This document shows positions 1 to 9,778 of a DNA stretch of 64,000 nt, piece after piece. Positions within the stretch are counted from its first letter, which is position 1. Each line of letters begins with the position of its first letter. The notes under the pieces were generated by a model. That model was not told where the DNA came from. It searched no databases and saw only the letters and a list, made by a program, of their open reading frames with translations. The DNA is from Chloroflexota bacterium (lineage in GTDB: Bacteria > Chloroflexota > Ktedonobacteria > Ktedonobacterales > JADMIN01), in NCBI GenBank assembly GCA_021323855.1, contig JAJPKE010000017.1, positions 186,001-250,000 of the forward strand. Direction: 5' to 3'. Both the position numbers and the translations under genes were made by a program.

Positions 1-95
1 TTGGTGCGGCCCTACGCCAATCATCAGCCGCATTGTGGATGGTCGTCACTCGAATCTAGGTTGTATCGAGGGATGGCAATGTATCCTCGAAAGAT

Positions 96-1160
96 TCATT
101 CAGTACGCTCCAAACGTTCCAATGGTTGACCAGCTTTCGCCCAGGCGGAGGTGCCGCCAGCGACATTTACCGGCGTTGAAATGCCAACTTGCATCAGGAA
201 TTGCGACGAACGGCGCGACCGCTCTCCACTGCGGCAAACGACGAAGATCGGTTGGTCGTGTGGCACCTCATCCAGCCGCGATGCCAGCTCAGCCTGTGGC
301 AGATTGATGGCGCCGGGAATATGGCCGCGCGCATACTCCGCTGGCTCTCGCACATCCAACAGGTAAACATCTGGCAGGCGCGCGGCCAGTTCGTCAATGG
401 TGATCTCTGGCACAGTTGGGGCCGTCGTCAGCATCGCCCAGGGCATCTCTGCAAGGCCACGATTTGTCGCCTCGATAGCTGTCATATTCAGGGGACGTGC
501 GGGCACATGGCGGCTCAGGGTGGTCACAAAACTATCGCGTTCCAACTGTGCCAGTGGATTATAGCGCCGCTCGAAGCCAATGGTTGTGCTGGCGCGACCC
601 CACATATCGTTCCCGCATGGTCCCTCGTAATGGCCTGGGAATACCTCTACCCAATCTGGCATGCCGAGCAGCCGCATGATACTTTCGTACTGCGCCGCTG
701 CATCGCCGCCGCCAAAGTCTGGGCGCCCAATATCGCCCACCAGCAGCGAATCTGCCGTCAACACCAGCGGCGATTCAGCGCAGCGTTCGAGGTCTAACAC
801 CTGAAGTGAAATCAGTTCAGGGCGATGGCCTGGGGTATGACAGACACGCAGCCGTATCTGCCCAAGCCCCAGTTCCTCGCCATCATGTAGCGGAAGAAAG
901 GTGTAGGCGGTGTTCGCCGCCTGATGCAGGCATAGCTCCGCCTCATGATTAGCGGCAAGGCGGCGCGCGCCCGACACATGATCTGCGTGGATGTGGGTAT
1001 CAATCACATAGCGCAGGCGGAAACCACGCTCTTGTAAAACAGCCTCGTACTCTTCGATCTCAATGCCAGGATCAACTATCGCCGCATCAAGCGATTGGCG
1101 TGAAGCGATGAGATACGACGCGCATCCGTGCTGCCGGTTGAGAAATTGCTGGAAATACAT
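96..1160 (-). CDS. MBL-fold persulfide dioxygenase-like protein fused to rhodanese
   Basis: 354 aa. The N-terminal metallo-beta-lactamase domain (about 1-245) carries THIHADH (H56, H58, D60, H61), H112, D143 in GDIGRPD and H177 in PGH, which is the ETHE1-like metal-site layout. The C-terminal rhodanese domain (about 252-350) has the active loop CRSGERS with C309. ETHE1/CstB-type proteins oxidise persulfides to sulfite, and a rhodanese partner moves sulfur to or from thiosulfate. It is the last gene of a minus-strand set with a SufU-like scaffold (21 bp upstream) and an SseA-like sulfurtransferase, so a role in persulfide handling is inferred. A plain thiol hydrolase activity is the alternative. 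The domain calls are firm; the substrate is not. Confidence 0.88.
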   Translation of the reverse strand: MYFQQFLNRQHGCASYLIASRQSLDAAIVDPGIEIEEYEAVLQERGFRLRYVIDTHIHADHVSGARRLAANHEAELCLHQAANTAYTFLPLHDGEELGLGQIRLRVCHTPGHRPELISLQVLDLERCAESPLVLTADSLLVGDIGRPDFGGGDAAAQYESIMRLLGMPDWVEVFPGHYEGPCGNDMWGRASTTIGFERRYNPLAQLERDSFVTTLSRHVPARPLNMTAIEATNRGLAEMPWAMLTTAPTVPEITIDELAARLPDVYLLDVREPAEYARGHIPGAINLPQAELASRLDEVPHDQPIFVVCRSGERSRRSSQFLMQVGISTPVNVAGGTSAWAKAGQPLERLERTE

Positions 1161-1181
1161 CGTTGTGCTCCCCTTTGCTCA

Positions 1182-1598
1182 CTACTCAGCCTGTTCGCGT
1201 GCGCGTCGCATGCGAAACTCATGCACACCCTGTTTGAGTGTGCCAAGAGCAAGAGTAGCACAAAGCGGGCGCGTGAGGACGACCTCACGCCCAAGCGCCT
1301 CGATCAGCGTATCGAAGGGTAGCTCATCCACCCCTGCCAGGGACATGCCACAGACCACATCGGTGAGGTACGAGGCGGCGGCGATGGCGATAGTACATCC
1401 CTCGCCCTCAAATGTCACACGATTGATGTATCCATCGGGAGTGACGCGCGCATACATGGTGAACTCATGCCCGCAGCCAGGGTCCCCTCCCGTCACCTGG
1501 ATGTCTGCCTCTGGCATGGGTTCACGGTTACGCGGGTGTTCGTAGTGATCCACCAGCAAGCGTATACTCGCCTCGCGGTCAATGCGGTCAATGCTCAC
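1182..1598 (-). CDS. Variant SufU/IscU-like iron-sulfur scaffold protein
   Basis: 138 aa from a GTG start preceded by AGGGGGAG. The frame stays open 20 codons further upstream, but without a ribosome site. IscU/SufU fold signatures are present: C42 in DPGCGHE, C68 in GEGCTIA and C113 in RPLCATLALG. The three scaffold cysteines are therefore kept. The usual Asp two residues after the first Cys (CGD in the canonical SufU at 9247) is His44 here. SufU accepts persulfide sulfur from SufS or carries Zn/Fe-S, and changing that Asp alters cluster stability in IscU. The neighbours are two rhodanese-domain proteins, so it may be a dedicated sulfur acceptor rather than a general scaffold. That role is inference. 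Confidence 0.8.
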   Translation of the reverse strand: MSIDRIDREASIRLLVDHYEHPRNREPMPEADIQVTGGDPGCGHEFTMYARVTPDGYINRVTFEGEGCTIAIAAASYLTDVVCGMSLAGVDELPFDTLIEALGREVVLTRPLCATLALGTLKQGVHEFRMRRAREQAE

Positions 1599-1677
1599 GG
1601 CGTCACTCCCCCTCAATCGTTGCAGGCAGCGCCAGGATTTGGTCATCCTGGCGCACACTGGTTGCCCGGCCTAAGCG

Positions 1678-2571
<894 letters not shown>

Positions 2572-2935
2572 GCGTTTGTTCTCCCCCTTCACTATGCTGG
2601 GCTGAATTGAGCAAATTGAGCAAATTGAGCAAATAGGGCGCCCTGTTTCTCTTTGCTTCTTTTATGGGTGACGTTCCCTACAAGCCGCGCCTCGCACGAA
2701 AAGTATGGCCGGGGTCGCAGCCGAAGACCAGCAACAATCCGTACTGAATCCCACACTATTTCCGAACTGAAGCGGGCGCCGATTGTTGGAATGCACCTCT
2801 ACATTGCGCTTACCGCTGCCTTGCGGCTAGGAGGAAATGCGTATGATACAATGCCGCCATCTGGTGAAAAGGGAGGCAGCCATAGAAACGTAGGTTCGGA
2901 CGATCCCTGGACGGTGGGCTGGGGAGAGGTGAGCG
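2572..2935. other. Divergent intergenic region with a 9-bp tandem repeat
   Basis: This gap lies between the divergent sulfurtransferase and the large ATPase regulator. I see no gene. It holds three exact copies of ATTGAGCAA at 2606-2632, about 35 bp upstream of the sulfurtransferase start. A possible but weak -10 (TATGAT, about 2839) with TTGCGG upstream faces the regulator gene. The tandem repeat could be a regulator site or slippage-prone filler; nothing in the sequence decides. Confidence 0.4.
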
Positions 2936-5893
2936 ATGGCCATAACTCAAATGCCGGCCTTTGGCATCTTGCTCAAGCGCCTGCGCCGCGCGGCACATCT
3001 TTCCCAGGAAGAACTGGCGGCACGGGCGCACTATAGCACCGGCTATATTGGCATGTTGGAGCGCGGAGTCCGGCTTCCTCTGCCTGCGACGGCGGCGCTG
3101 CTGGCCGATGCGCTCGCGCTCTCAGAGGCCGACCGCGCATTGCTGGTGGGCGCCGCGCAACGTCTAAGCCGCTCCACGCTCCCTGCACAGCATCACGAAC
3201 ATGCGGCGCTCCCCTTCGTTGGCCGCGCTCATGAACTCAGCATATTGAGCCAGCTTACATCCGGAAACGGCCCTCCCTGCTACTTGCTGGCCGGAGAGCC
3301 AGGAATCGGCAAGACGCGCTTGCTGCACGAAGCAATGACAAAGGCTGAGGCCGCTGGATGGTCTATCCTACAGGGAAGTTGCCAGCGGCTGGCTGGCCAA
3401 ACTCCCTATGCGCCATTGCTGGATGCGCTCGAAAGCTGTGCGCGTAGCCGGACACAAGACCAACTCTGCGCCGATCTGGAAGGGTGCGGCTGGCTCATAC
3501 GGCTCTTGCCGGAGTTGACGGAATTGGCCCACATTCCACCGGTAGATTGGGCGTTGCCGCCTGAGCAGGAGCGGAGGCTCGTGTTCCGCGCTGTCCGCCG
3601 TTTCCTGGCAAACGTCGCCCGACCAGCAGGTTTGCTCCTGGCGCTGGATGATCTACAATGGGCGGGCGCCGATACCTTTGACCTGTTGACCAGTCTGCTC
3701 CGTGCCCGCGAAGATGTACCGCTAGTAATGCTGGGCGCCTACCGCGACACCGACCTCGATCTTCATCATCCACTGCATACCATGCTTGCGGACCTCTCCC
3801 GCGACGGGCTGGCCCGCCGAATCCCTATCGGTGAGCTGGCAGAAGATGAGGCCCGCCTGCTGATAACCGAACTGATTGGTGATCGGCCAGCGTCCCCCGA
3901 GATAATCGAGCGGATATTTCAGCGTGGGGGAGGCGTGCCGTTCTTTCTGGTCAGTTGGGCGCTCTCGCTTCGGGATGATGCCACTGAGAACAAATCGGAT
4001 CAAGAACAGAAACACGAGCACATTCCCTGGGACGTTGCTCAGAGCATCCGCCAGCGCGTGACCGCTTTGCCACGCGCAGCGCAAGACCTGCTTGGCGTTG
4101 CGGCGGTGATTGGGCATCGTATCCCACGTTTGCTCCTGGTGAGTGTGATGGCTAGCCTGGGATGGAGTGAGCGTGAGATCATGCGCGCGGCGGATATGGC
4201 CTGCAAAGTGCGCCTGCTGATAGCGCAGGATGACCTGCGCTATGAATTTGCTCATGACCTGATTAGAGAGGTCATGACAAGTGATCTGGGCACAGCCTAC
4301 CGTGCGATGCTGCATACGCAGATAGCCGAAGCGTTGGAGCGCGAGCCAGGCACACCGCCGGAACAACTGGCCTATCACTTCACCCGCTCTGGGCAAGCGG
4401 CCAAAGCGATGCGCTATCTGGAACAGGCTGGCGACAAAGCCTTGCTGCTCCATGCGTATGCAGAAGCCGAGCAGCATTATCGGGCAGTGTTGAAACAGCA
4501 GGAATCCACCGGGCAGAATGCTGAAGCGGCGGCCATGCGCGAAAAGATCGGTGGGGTACTCATCGCACAGGCAAAGTATCCATCGGCCATCGCAGTGCTG
4601 GAACCTGCGCTTGCCTATGATCTCGCCGTCTCTGATCTCGAAGGAGCGGGCAGAACGCTGGCGCTACTTGGGGACGCCTACAGTGGCAATGGCGCGGTAG
4701 ATGAAGGCTTGTCTCACCTGCAATCCTATATGGAACGCCTGGTCGCAGGTGGCTTGTCTGCTCGCAATCAGGCGCGTCTCTATCTCACGCTAACAGAGTT
4801 ATTTCATATCGGCGGGCGCAATAGCGAACAACTGGCAGCGGCACAACAGGCGGCAAGTATCGTCCACGACACTGAAGATCATCACCTGATGACTGTGGCG
4901 GAGCGGCAACAAGGGCTGGCATTTCTCGCTTTGGGTCTTACAGGCCAAGCGGCAGAGGCGCTCGAACGAGCCATTCGCTTCGCGGAACGATCTGGTGATC
5001 TCTGGCAACTCTCCCAGGTGCTCGGCGCATTGGCGATGACCAAGCGTATCCAGGGCGAACACGCACAAGCGGCCATCTACTTTGAGAGGGCATTGATCGT
5101 TGCCCGCCAGATTGGTCAGCCGGTGGTGATCGCCTATCTCACCTTCCTACACGGTGAACTGATCTATCTGATGGGCGATTGGCAACGGGCGCGCGAAGAC
5201 TTTGACTGCGCCGCAGAGATAGTGCGATCCATCGGCTCTTGCTGGGCATCGCTCTATCCACCGCTTGGTCTGGGCCTGCTGGCGCTGGCGCAGGGAAACC
5301 GCGAGGAGACCAGGCGTTACCTGGAACTTGAAGCGGTGGAAGCGGCGATTCAAGAGGACAATCTCTATGTCATTCGCTGGGCGCAACCCAATTTAGCCGA
5401 GCGCGATCTACTGGAAGGCAATTTTGCCGTGGCGCGCGACCGCCTGGAACCCTGGCTAGACCGCCCCGGACAGCAGGAAAACGATGTGACAGGTATGTTG
5501 CCATTCCTGGCCTGGGCCTATCTGGGATTAGGCGATCAGGTGAGAGCGCAACACATCATCGGCGAAGCATTTACTCGTTCAACTGGCGGGCGGCAAGGAA
5601 ATGCACTGGTAGATGTGCTGCGCGTTCAGGCGCTGGTGGCGATGAGTGTTGGCGAATACGATACAGCAGAAGCGTCGCTCCGCCAGGCGATCACGCTGGG
5701 AGAACATATGCCCTATCCTCACACAGTCGCCAAGACGCACTATGCGTATGGGCTTCTGTGCGAAACACGCGGCGATACGCGCGCCGCCATCGAGCATTTT
5801 CAGGCGGCGCATGCCCTCTGCCGTCAATTGGGCGAGGGATTGTTCCGGCCATACATCGAACACGCATTGCTCCGTCTACAGGGTGCTTCATAA
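2936..5893 (+). CDS. XRE-family HTH / AAA ATPase / TPR transcriptional regulator
   Basis: 985 aa. Residues 9-63 form an XRE helix-turn-helix (LSQEELAARAHYSTGYI). From about 92 comes an AAA_16-type ATPase domain with Walker A GEPGIGKT (120-127) and Walker B LLLALDDLQW (D238, D239). The C-terminal half from about 490 is helical and TPR-like, with repeated AEALERAIRFAE-type segments. The layout resembles LuxR-family MalT-type STAND regulators, but with the DNA-binding domain at the N-terminus. Such proteins bind a ligand through the TPR part and oligomerise with ATP. The start has GAGAGGTGAGCG just upstream. Its target is unknown; the divergent sulfur operon is one candidate. Confidence 0.85.
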   Translation: MAITQMPAFGILLKRLRRAAHLSQEELAARAHYSTGYIGMLERGVRLPLPATAALLADALALSEADRALLVGAAQRLSRSTLPAQHHEHAALPFVGRAHELSILSQLTSGNGPPCYLLAGEPGIGKTRLLHEAMTKAEAAGWSILQGSCQRLAGQTPYAPLLDALESCARSRTQDQLCADLEGCGWLIRLLPELTELAHIPPVDWALPPEQERRLVFRAVRRFLANVARPAGLLLALDDLQWAGADTFDLLTSLLRAREDVPLVMLGAYRDTDLDLHHPLHTMLADLSRDGLARRIPIGELAEDEARLLITELIGDRPASPEIIERIFQRGGGVPFFLVSWALSLRDDATENKSDQEQKHEHIPWDVAQSIRQRVTALPRAAQDLLGVAAVIGHRIPRLLLVSVMASLGWSEREIMRAADMACKVRLLIAQDDLRYEFAHDLIREVMTSDLGTAYRAMLHTQIAEALEREPGTPPEQLAYHFTRSGQAAKAMRYLEQAGDKALLLHAYAEAEQHYRAVLKQQESTGQNAEAAAMREKIGGVLIAQAKYPSAIAVLEPALAYDLAVSDLEGAGRTLALLGDAYSGNGAVDEGLSHLQSYMERLVAGGLSARNQARLYLTLTELFHIGGRNSEQLAAAQQAASIVHDTEDHHLMTVAERQQGLAFLALGLTGQAAEALERAIRFAERSGDLWQLSQVLGALAMTKRIQGEHAQAAIYFERALIVARQIGQPVVIAYLTFLHGELIYLMGDWQRAREDFDCAAEIVRSIGSCWASLYPPLGLGLLALAQGNREETRRYLELEAVEAAIQEDNLYVIRWAQPNLAERDLLEGNFAVARDRLEPWLDRPGQQENDVTGMLPFLAWAYLGLGDQVRAQHIIGEAFTRSTGGRQGNALVDVLRVQALVAMSVGEYDTAEASLRQAITLGEHMPYPHTVAKTHYAYGLLCETRGDTRAAIEHFQAAHALCRQLGEGLFRPYIEHALLRLQGAS

Positions 5894-5927
5894 TTCAAAG
5901 AAGATGCGCTGCCTAACTTGACCCAAC

Positions 5928-5957
5928 TTGACCCGTCAGCTTCGACGGTGCTATAGT
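5928..5957 (+). promoter_or_regulatory. Promoter of the Rrf2 regulator gene
   Basis: -35 TTGACC (5928-5933) and -10 TATAGT (5952-5957) with an 18-bp spacer. It lies 55 bp upstream of the chosen ATG of the Rrf2-type gene. The -10 is directly followed by an IscR-type box. Confidence 0.6.
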
Positions 5958-5958
5958 T

Positions 5959-5983
5959 ATATCCGAGTTCATGAGTCGGAATT
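5959..5983 (+). promoter_or_regulatory. IscR/Rrf2-type operator
   Basis: A 25-bp site with halves ATATCCGAG and GAGTCGGAATT fits most positions of the type 1 IscR consensus, including the GA and AGTCRR core contacts. It begins 2 bp after the -10 hexamer, so a bound regulator would block transcription start. The adjacent gene encodes a three-cysteine Rrf2 protein, so Fe-S-responsive autorepression is inferred. Confidence 0.55.
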
Positions 5984-6012
5984 AGGTGGGACAGCGGGCG
6001 AGGAGGCCGGTA

Positions 6013-6549
6013 ATGTTGCGAGTTTCCACCCGTGGCGAATACGGCGTGCGCCTGATGGTAGACCTGGCGCGGCACTATGACGCCAATGGTGGTAGCGCCC
6101 GTTCGCTGACGGAGATTGGTCAGGCCGAAGGGCTTGAACTGAAAGTGCAATACCTGGAACAGTTGGTGAAGTGCCTGCGCGAGAACCATCTGGTGGAGTC
6201 CACCCGTGGCGCGCATGGTGGCTACCGGCTGAGCCGCCCGCCGCACGAGATCCGGATGGGCGAGGTGGTGCGCGCGCTGGAGGGTCCGGTGGCGCCGATG
6301 ATCTGCGCCACCGAGGGCGAAATGGGCGTGATCTGTGACCGGCTCGACGGCTGCTCGACGCGCTATCTCTGGTCGCAGGTGCGCGATGCTATCGTCAATA
6401 CGCTGGATAGCATTACGCTGGCCGATCTGGTCAAGCAATCAGACCTGTTTGCAGGCAGCACGGCGCACCTGGTGAAGTTCACGCCGCGCCTGGAACATCT
6501 GGAACGGTTGGAGCGTGTGGAGCGTGTAGAGCGCCGCGAGCAATCGTAA
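6013..6549 (+). CDS. Rrf2-family Fe-S-responsive transcriptional regulator
   Basis: 178 aa. It starts at the ATG after GAGGAGG; a GTG nine codons earlier has no ribosome site. The N-terminal winged helix (VSTRGEYGVRLMVDLA to GGYRLSRPP) is typical of Rrf2 proteins. Three cysteines follow with spacing C-X9-C-X5-C (about residues 90-106), the expected place for a [2Fe-2S] or [4Fe-4S] cluster as in IscR/SufR. The tail has degenerate LER/VER repeats. It precedes sufC, sufS and sufU and probably represses them, and itself, when cluster supply is adequate. SufR-like or IscR-like assignment is open, so no symbol is given. Confidence 0.87.
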   Translation: MLRVSTRGEYGVRLMVDLARHYDANGGSARSLTEIGQAEGLELKVQYLEQLVKCLRENHLVESTRGAHGGYRLSRPPHEIRMGEVVRALEGPVAPMICATEGEMGVICDRLDGCSTRYLWSQVRDAIVNTLDSITLADLVKQSDLFAGSTAHLVKFTPRLEHLERLERVERVERREQS

Positions 6550-6840
6550 GCAAAACTGCCGGGTGCCGGGCGAGTGGAACAACGGGGTGGGCGTGCAAGA
6601 CGGCCCACCTCCATTTTTGAGCGGGAAATGCGGGGTCGCGGCACTAAAGCGCCGGCGCATGAATAGTGGCCTGAAGGCCATAAACGGCTTTAGCCGATTC
6701 GTTGCGTGCTCCGGCTGCTCACAGCCGATAGCAATGCGATAGCACATATATTGTAGTAGAGACGCGCGGGTTTGGTGGCGCGGACATTCTTGTCTGTGTA
6801 GACATGTCGCCAGCCCTGGCGGGAGGACAAGCGAAGGCTT
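6550..6840. other. Intergenic region with two repeat elements before sufC
   Basis: No gene. It holds a REPIN/MITE-like element (6634-6731) and a short GACATTCTTGTC-type repeat (about 6776-6805). A weak AT-rich stretch around 6746-6754 could be a -10. No second Rrf2 box is visible, so sufC either depends on read-through from the Rrf2 gene or has a promoter I cannot define. Confidence 0.45.
6634..6731. repeat. REPIN/MITE-like dispersed element, copy A
   Basis: Begins GTCGCGGCACTAAAGCGCCGG, has the inner GGCTTTAGCC motif and ends with CCGGCTGCTCACAGCCG, an imperfect inverted copy of its start. It is related to the elements at 50382-50498 and 52223-52338. Confidence 0.6.
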
Positions 6841-7695
6841 ATGGAGAAAGAGAACGGCCACGTTGAGCCGGTGCAGTTGGTAATTCGTGATCTGCACGCA
6901 AATGTGGAGGGCAAAGAGATTCTGCGCGGCGTGAATCTGACGGTGACGCAGGGCGAGACGCACGCGCTGATGGGGCCGAATGGCTCCGGCAAGAGTACGC
7001 TGGCGAACGTCGTCATGGGGCATCCCAAATATGAGGTGACGCAGGGCGAGATTCTTTTCAATGGCATCAATATCCTCGACCTTTCCCCAGATAAACGCGC
7101 CCGTATGGGCATTTTCCTCGCTTTCCAGTATCCCTCCGCCGTGCCGGGGGTCAGCGTCGGCAATTTCCTGCGGCGCGCGCTGGAAGCCAAACGCGAGGGC
7201 TACGATCCCAACGCGCCTGCCGAGCCGACCGGCCAGATGCCCAAGCGCAAGGGCATTCCGCCTGCTGAGTTCCGCAAGATGCTCAACGAGAAGATGCGCC
7301 TGCTAAAAGTGGACAACACCTTCGTCAATCGCTACATCAACGAAGGGTTCTCCGGCGGCGAGAAGAAGCGCGCCGAAATCCTTCAGATGGCGATGCTGGA
7401 GCCGAGCATGGCAATTCTCGACGAGACGGACTCTGGCCTGGACGTGGATGCGCTGCGCATCGTCTCCGAGGGCGTCAACGCGCTGCGCGGGCCGAAGCTC
7501 GGCGTGCTGATTATCACGCATTATCAGCGCATCCTCGACTACATCACACCGGACGTGGTGCATGTCATGTATAAGGGCCGCATCGTCAAGAGCGGTGGCC
7601 GCGACTTTGCGCTGGAAGTGGACAAGCAGGGCTACGAGCGCCTGATTCAAGACCTCGAAGCCAGCGAAGGCAGCGAAGAAACCGTAGAGGCGTAG
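6841..7695 (+). CDS. sufC: Fe-S cluster assembly ATPase SufC
   Basis: 284 aa ABC-type ATPase. Walker [10 protein letters not shown] (45-53), signature SGGEKKR (171-177), Walker B ending DE (194-195) and the SufC-typical ETDSGLD are all present. Residues about 119-141 form a longer insert than usual ([17 protein letters not shown]). SufC normally drives the SufBCD scaffold complex in the cytoplasm. It follows the Rrf2 regulator and precedes sufS, but sufB and sufD, normally adjacent, are not here. They must be elsewhere in the genome if the complex is complete. The start is ATG; the preceding AGCGAAGGCTT is only a weak ribosome site. Confidence 0.95.
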   Translation: MEKENGHVEPVQLVIRDLHANVEGKEILRGVNLTVTQGETHALMGPNGSGKSTLANVVMGHPKYEVTQGEILFNGINILDLSPDKRARMGIFLAFQYPSAVPGVSVGNFLRRALEAKREGYDPNAPAEPTGQMPKRKGIPPAEFRKMLNEKMRLLKVDNTFVNRYINEGFSGGEKKRAEILQMAMLEPSMAILDETDSGLDVDALRIVSEGVNALRGPKLGVLIITHYQRILDYITPDVVHVMYKGRIVKSGGRDFALEVDKQGYERLIQDLEASEGSEETVEA

Positions 7696-7795
7696 CCCCC
7701 ACCCCCAGCCCCTCCCCCCTGCACGGGAGAGGGGAGCCAGAGGAGACCTCACCCCCGGCCCCTCTCCCGCGAGGAGAGGGGAGCCAGAGGGGCGC
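7696..7795. repeat. Two REP-like hairpin repeats between sufC and sufS
   Basis: Two tandem copies of the G/C hairpin repeat. Each has the flank CACCCCC(A/G)GCCCCT followed by a CTCCC...GGGAGAGGGG stem. They sit in the spacer where sufB/sufD would be expected. Confidence 0.7.
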
Positions 7796-7846
7796 GTTCC
7801 GGTGTGTGGATACAGACTAATGATAGGCGAGTTCAGGAGGTAGGCG

Positions 7847-9091
7847 ATGAAAACGTTGGAGCCGTCAATGCTGGCTGCGCTTGCGCCGCGTGAGGATTTC
7901 CCGATTCTGGCGCGCGAAGTGCATGGCAAACCGCTCGTCTACCTCGATAGCGCCGCCTCCGCACAGAAGCCGCGCCAGGTGCTGGAAGCGATGGAGAACT
8001 TCCAGCGCACCTCCTACGCCAACATCCATCGCGGGGCGTATACGCTGAGCGAAGAGGCGACCGCCGCCTATGAGGGCGCGCGCAAGAAAGTCGCGCGTTT
8101 CATCAACGCGCGTAATGTGCGCGAAGTGGTCTGGACGCGCAACACTACCGAATCCATCAATCTGGTAGCCAATAGCTGGGGCGGCGCGAACCTCAAAGTC
8201 GGCGATGTGGTGCTGCTCAGCGAAATCGAGCATCACAGCAATATCGTCCCCTGGCAGTTGATCGCCGCCCGCACCGGCGCACGCCTCGCCTATATCCCCG
8301 TCACCGATGGCGGCGAACTCGATCAGGAGGCGTATGCGCGCCTGCTGGAAACGGAGCGCCCGAAGCTGGTGGCCGTGACGCAGATGTCGAACGTGCTGGG
8401 CACGCTGCCGCCGGTGCGCGAGATGATCGCGCAGGCGCATGCGGTCGGCGCGCTCGTGCTGTTGGATGGCGCGCAGAGTGTGCCGCATCTGCCGGTGGAT
8501 GTGCGTGCGCTGGATTGTGACTTCCTGGCGTTCAGCGGGCACAAGATGCTGGGACCAAGTGGCATCGGCGTTCTCTGGGCGCGGCGCGAACTGGAAGCGA
8601 TGCCACCGTTTCTGGGCGGCGGTGATATGATTCGTGAGGTGAGTCTGCATAGCTCCACCTGGAACGATCTGCCGTGGAAGTTCGAGGCGGGCACACCAGC
8701 CATCACCGAGGCGGTGGGCCTGGGCGCGGCGGTGGACTACCTCAGCGCGCTCGGTATGGAGCAGGTGCATGCGCATGAACAGGCGTTAACGGCCTATGCG
8801 CTGGAACGCCTGGCGGCAGTGCCCGATCTCACGGTCTACGGTCCACCAGCGGAACGGCGCGGCGGCGTCTGCTCCTTCACGCTTGGTGACATTCACGCGC
8901 ACGACCTGGCGACGATTCTCGACAATGCCGGCGTTGCGGTGCGCGCGGGCCATCACTGCGCGCAACCGCTGATGGAACGCTATCACATTCCGGCGACGGC
9001 GCGCGCCAGCTTCTATGTCTACACCACGGCAGCGGAGATAGATGCGCTGGCGGAGGGGTTGATGCAGGCGCGTGAGATATTCGCACTCTAG
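7847..9091 (+). CDS. sufS: Cysteine desulfurase SufS
   Basis: 414 aa group II NifS-like PLP enzyme. It has HH at 129-130 (EIEHHSN), the PLP lysine K233 in SGHKMLGP, and catalytic C371 in RAGHHCAQP, the short rigid loop of SufS enzymes. It removes sulfur from cysteine as a persulfide and passes it to SufU, whose gene follows. The start ATG has TTCAGGAGGTAGGCG upstream, a strong ribosome site. It lies 151 bp after sufC across a repeat-filled spacer. Length is normal for the family. Confidence 0.95.
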   Translation: MKTLEPSMLAALAPREDFPILAREVHGKPLVYLDSAASAQKPRQVLEAMENFQRTSYANIHRGAYTLSEEATAAYEGARKKVARFINARNVREVVWTRNTTESINLVANSWGGANLKVGDVVLLSEIEHHSNIVPWQLIAARTGARLAYIPVTDGGELDQEAYARLLETERPKLVAVTQMSNVLGTLPPVREMIAQAHAVGALVLLDGAQSVPHLPVDVRALDCDFLAFSGHKMLGPSGIGVLWARRELEAMPPFLGGGDMIREVSLHSSTWNDLPWKFEAGTPAITEAVGLGAAVDYLSALGMEQVHAHEQALTAYALERLAAVPDLTVYGPPAERRGGVCSFTLGDIHAHDLATILDNAGVAVRAGHHCAQPLMERYHIPATARASFYVYTTAAEIDALAEGLMQAREIFAL

Positions 9092-9097
9092 CTGGCA

Positions 9098-9227
9098 TGT
9101 GGTAGCCAGCGGTTGAAACCGCGCCTGGATGGCGTGCCGCCGCGAAGTCCGCCGACGCGGACTAGGGGCAGGTGGCGTTTGACTCCCCTCCCCCGTGCGC
9201 GGGAGAGGGGCTGGGGGTGAGGGCTAC
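9098..9227. repeat. Intergenic repeats between sufS and sufU
   Basis: 9111-9164 is a copy of a dispersed family with the core GCCTGGATGGCGTGCCGCCG followed by an inverted GTCCGC/GCGGAC pair; an inverted relative lies at 27247-27300. 9182-9227 is a REP-like G/C hairpin in inverted orientation (CCCCTCCCCCGTGCGCGGG followed by GAGGGGCTGGGGGTGAGG). Confidence 0.6.
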
Positions 9228-9246
9228 TCACTCATGAGGGATAACA

Positions 9247-9696
9247 ATGGACGATCTCTATCGCCAATATATCCTGGACCACTACCGTGAGCCGCGCAAT
9301 CACGGTTCATTGGAGCAGCCGGATATCCATGCCGCCGACACGAATCCCCTCTGCGGCGACCGTATCGCCATTGATCTAAATGTGCGCGATGGGCGCGTCA
9401 CCGAGGTGCGATTCAATGGGCGCGGCTGCGCCATCAGCCAGGCATCCGCCTCGATGCTGACGGAGAAGATCGAAGACGCGACGCTAGACGAACTGCGCGC
9501 GCTGACCCCGCAAGATGTTCTCGATATGCTGGGCGTGGAGATCGGCCCGGCCCGCCAGCGCTGCGCGCTGCTCTCGCTGCGCGTGCTGCATCAGGGCATC
9601 GGTGGCCCCTACACCGGGCGCATGGATGACGACGACGACCTGGACGACGAAGCAGCGGCTCAGGCGCTCAAAGAGCGCGATTCATCGGGGGTATGA
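9247..9696 (+). CDS. sufU: SufU sulfur-relay / Fe-S scaffold protein
   Basis: 149 aa. It carries the canonical SufU ligands C36 and D38 in NPLCGD, C61 in GRGCAIS and C106 in RQRCALL, with the SufU-specific insert before the last Cys. The Gram-positive-type family binds Zn and takes persulfide sulfur from SufS. The C-terminus has an acidic run (DDDDDLDDE). It follows sufS across a repeat-rich 155-bp spacer and has TGAGGGATAACA before the ATG. It is the canonical counterpart of the variant at 1182-1598. Confidence 0.93.
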   Translation: MDDLYRQYILDHYREPRNHGSLEQPDIHAADTNPLCGDRIAIDLNVRDGRVTEVRFNGRGCAISQASASMLTEKIEDATLDELRALTPQDVLDMLGVEIGPARQRCALLSLRVLHQGIGGPYTGRMDDDDDLDDEAAAQALKERDSSGV

Positions 9697-9698
9697 GA

Positions 9699-9740
9699 CC
9701 TCACCCCCTAGCCCCCTCTCCCGCGAGGAGAGGGGGAACC
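9699..9740. repeat. REP-like hairpin between convergent genes
   Basis: Core CCCCTCTCCCGCGAGGAGAG with perfect arms, between the sufU stop and the convergent NTF2-like gene. It may double as a bidirectional terminator, but no T-run follows. Confidence 0.65.
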
Positions 9741-9778
9741 ACGCCGGGCGCAGCGTGTGGCTATTGCCTATCTTTTGC

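Noticed and set aside
1598..1658. Longer N-terminus for the SufU-like protein
   Set aside because: No ribosome site precedes the upstream ATG, and the GTG at 1598 has AGGGGGAG at good distance.
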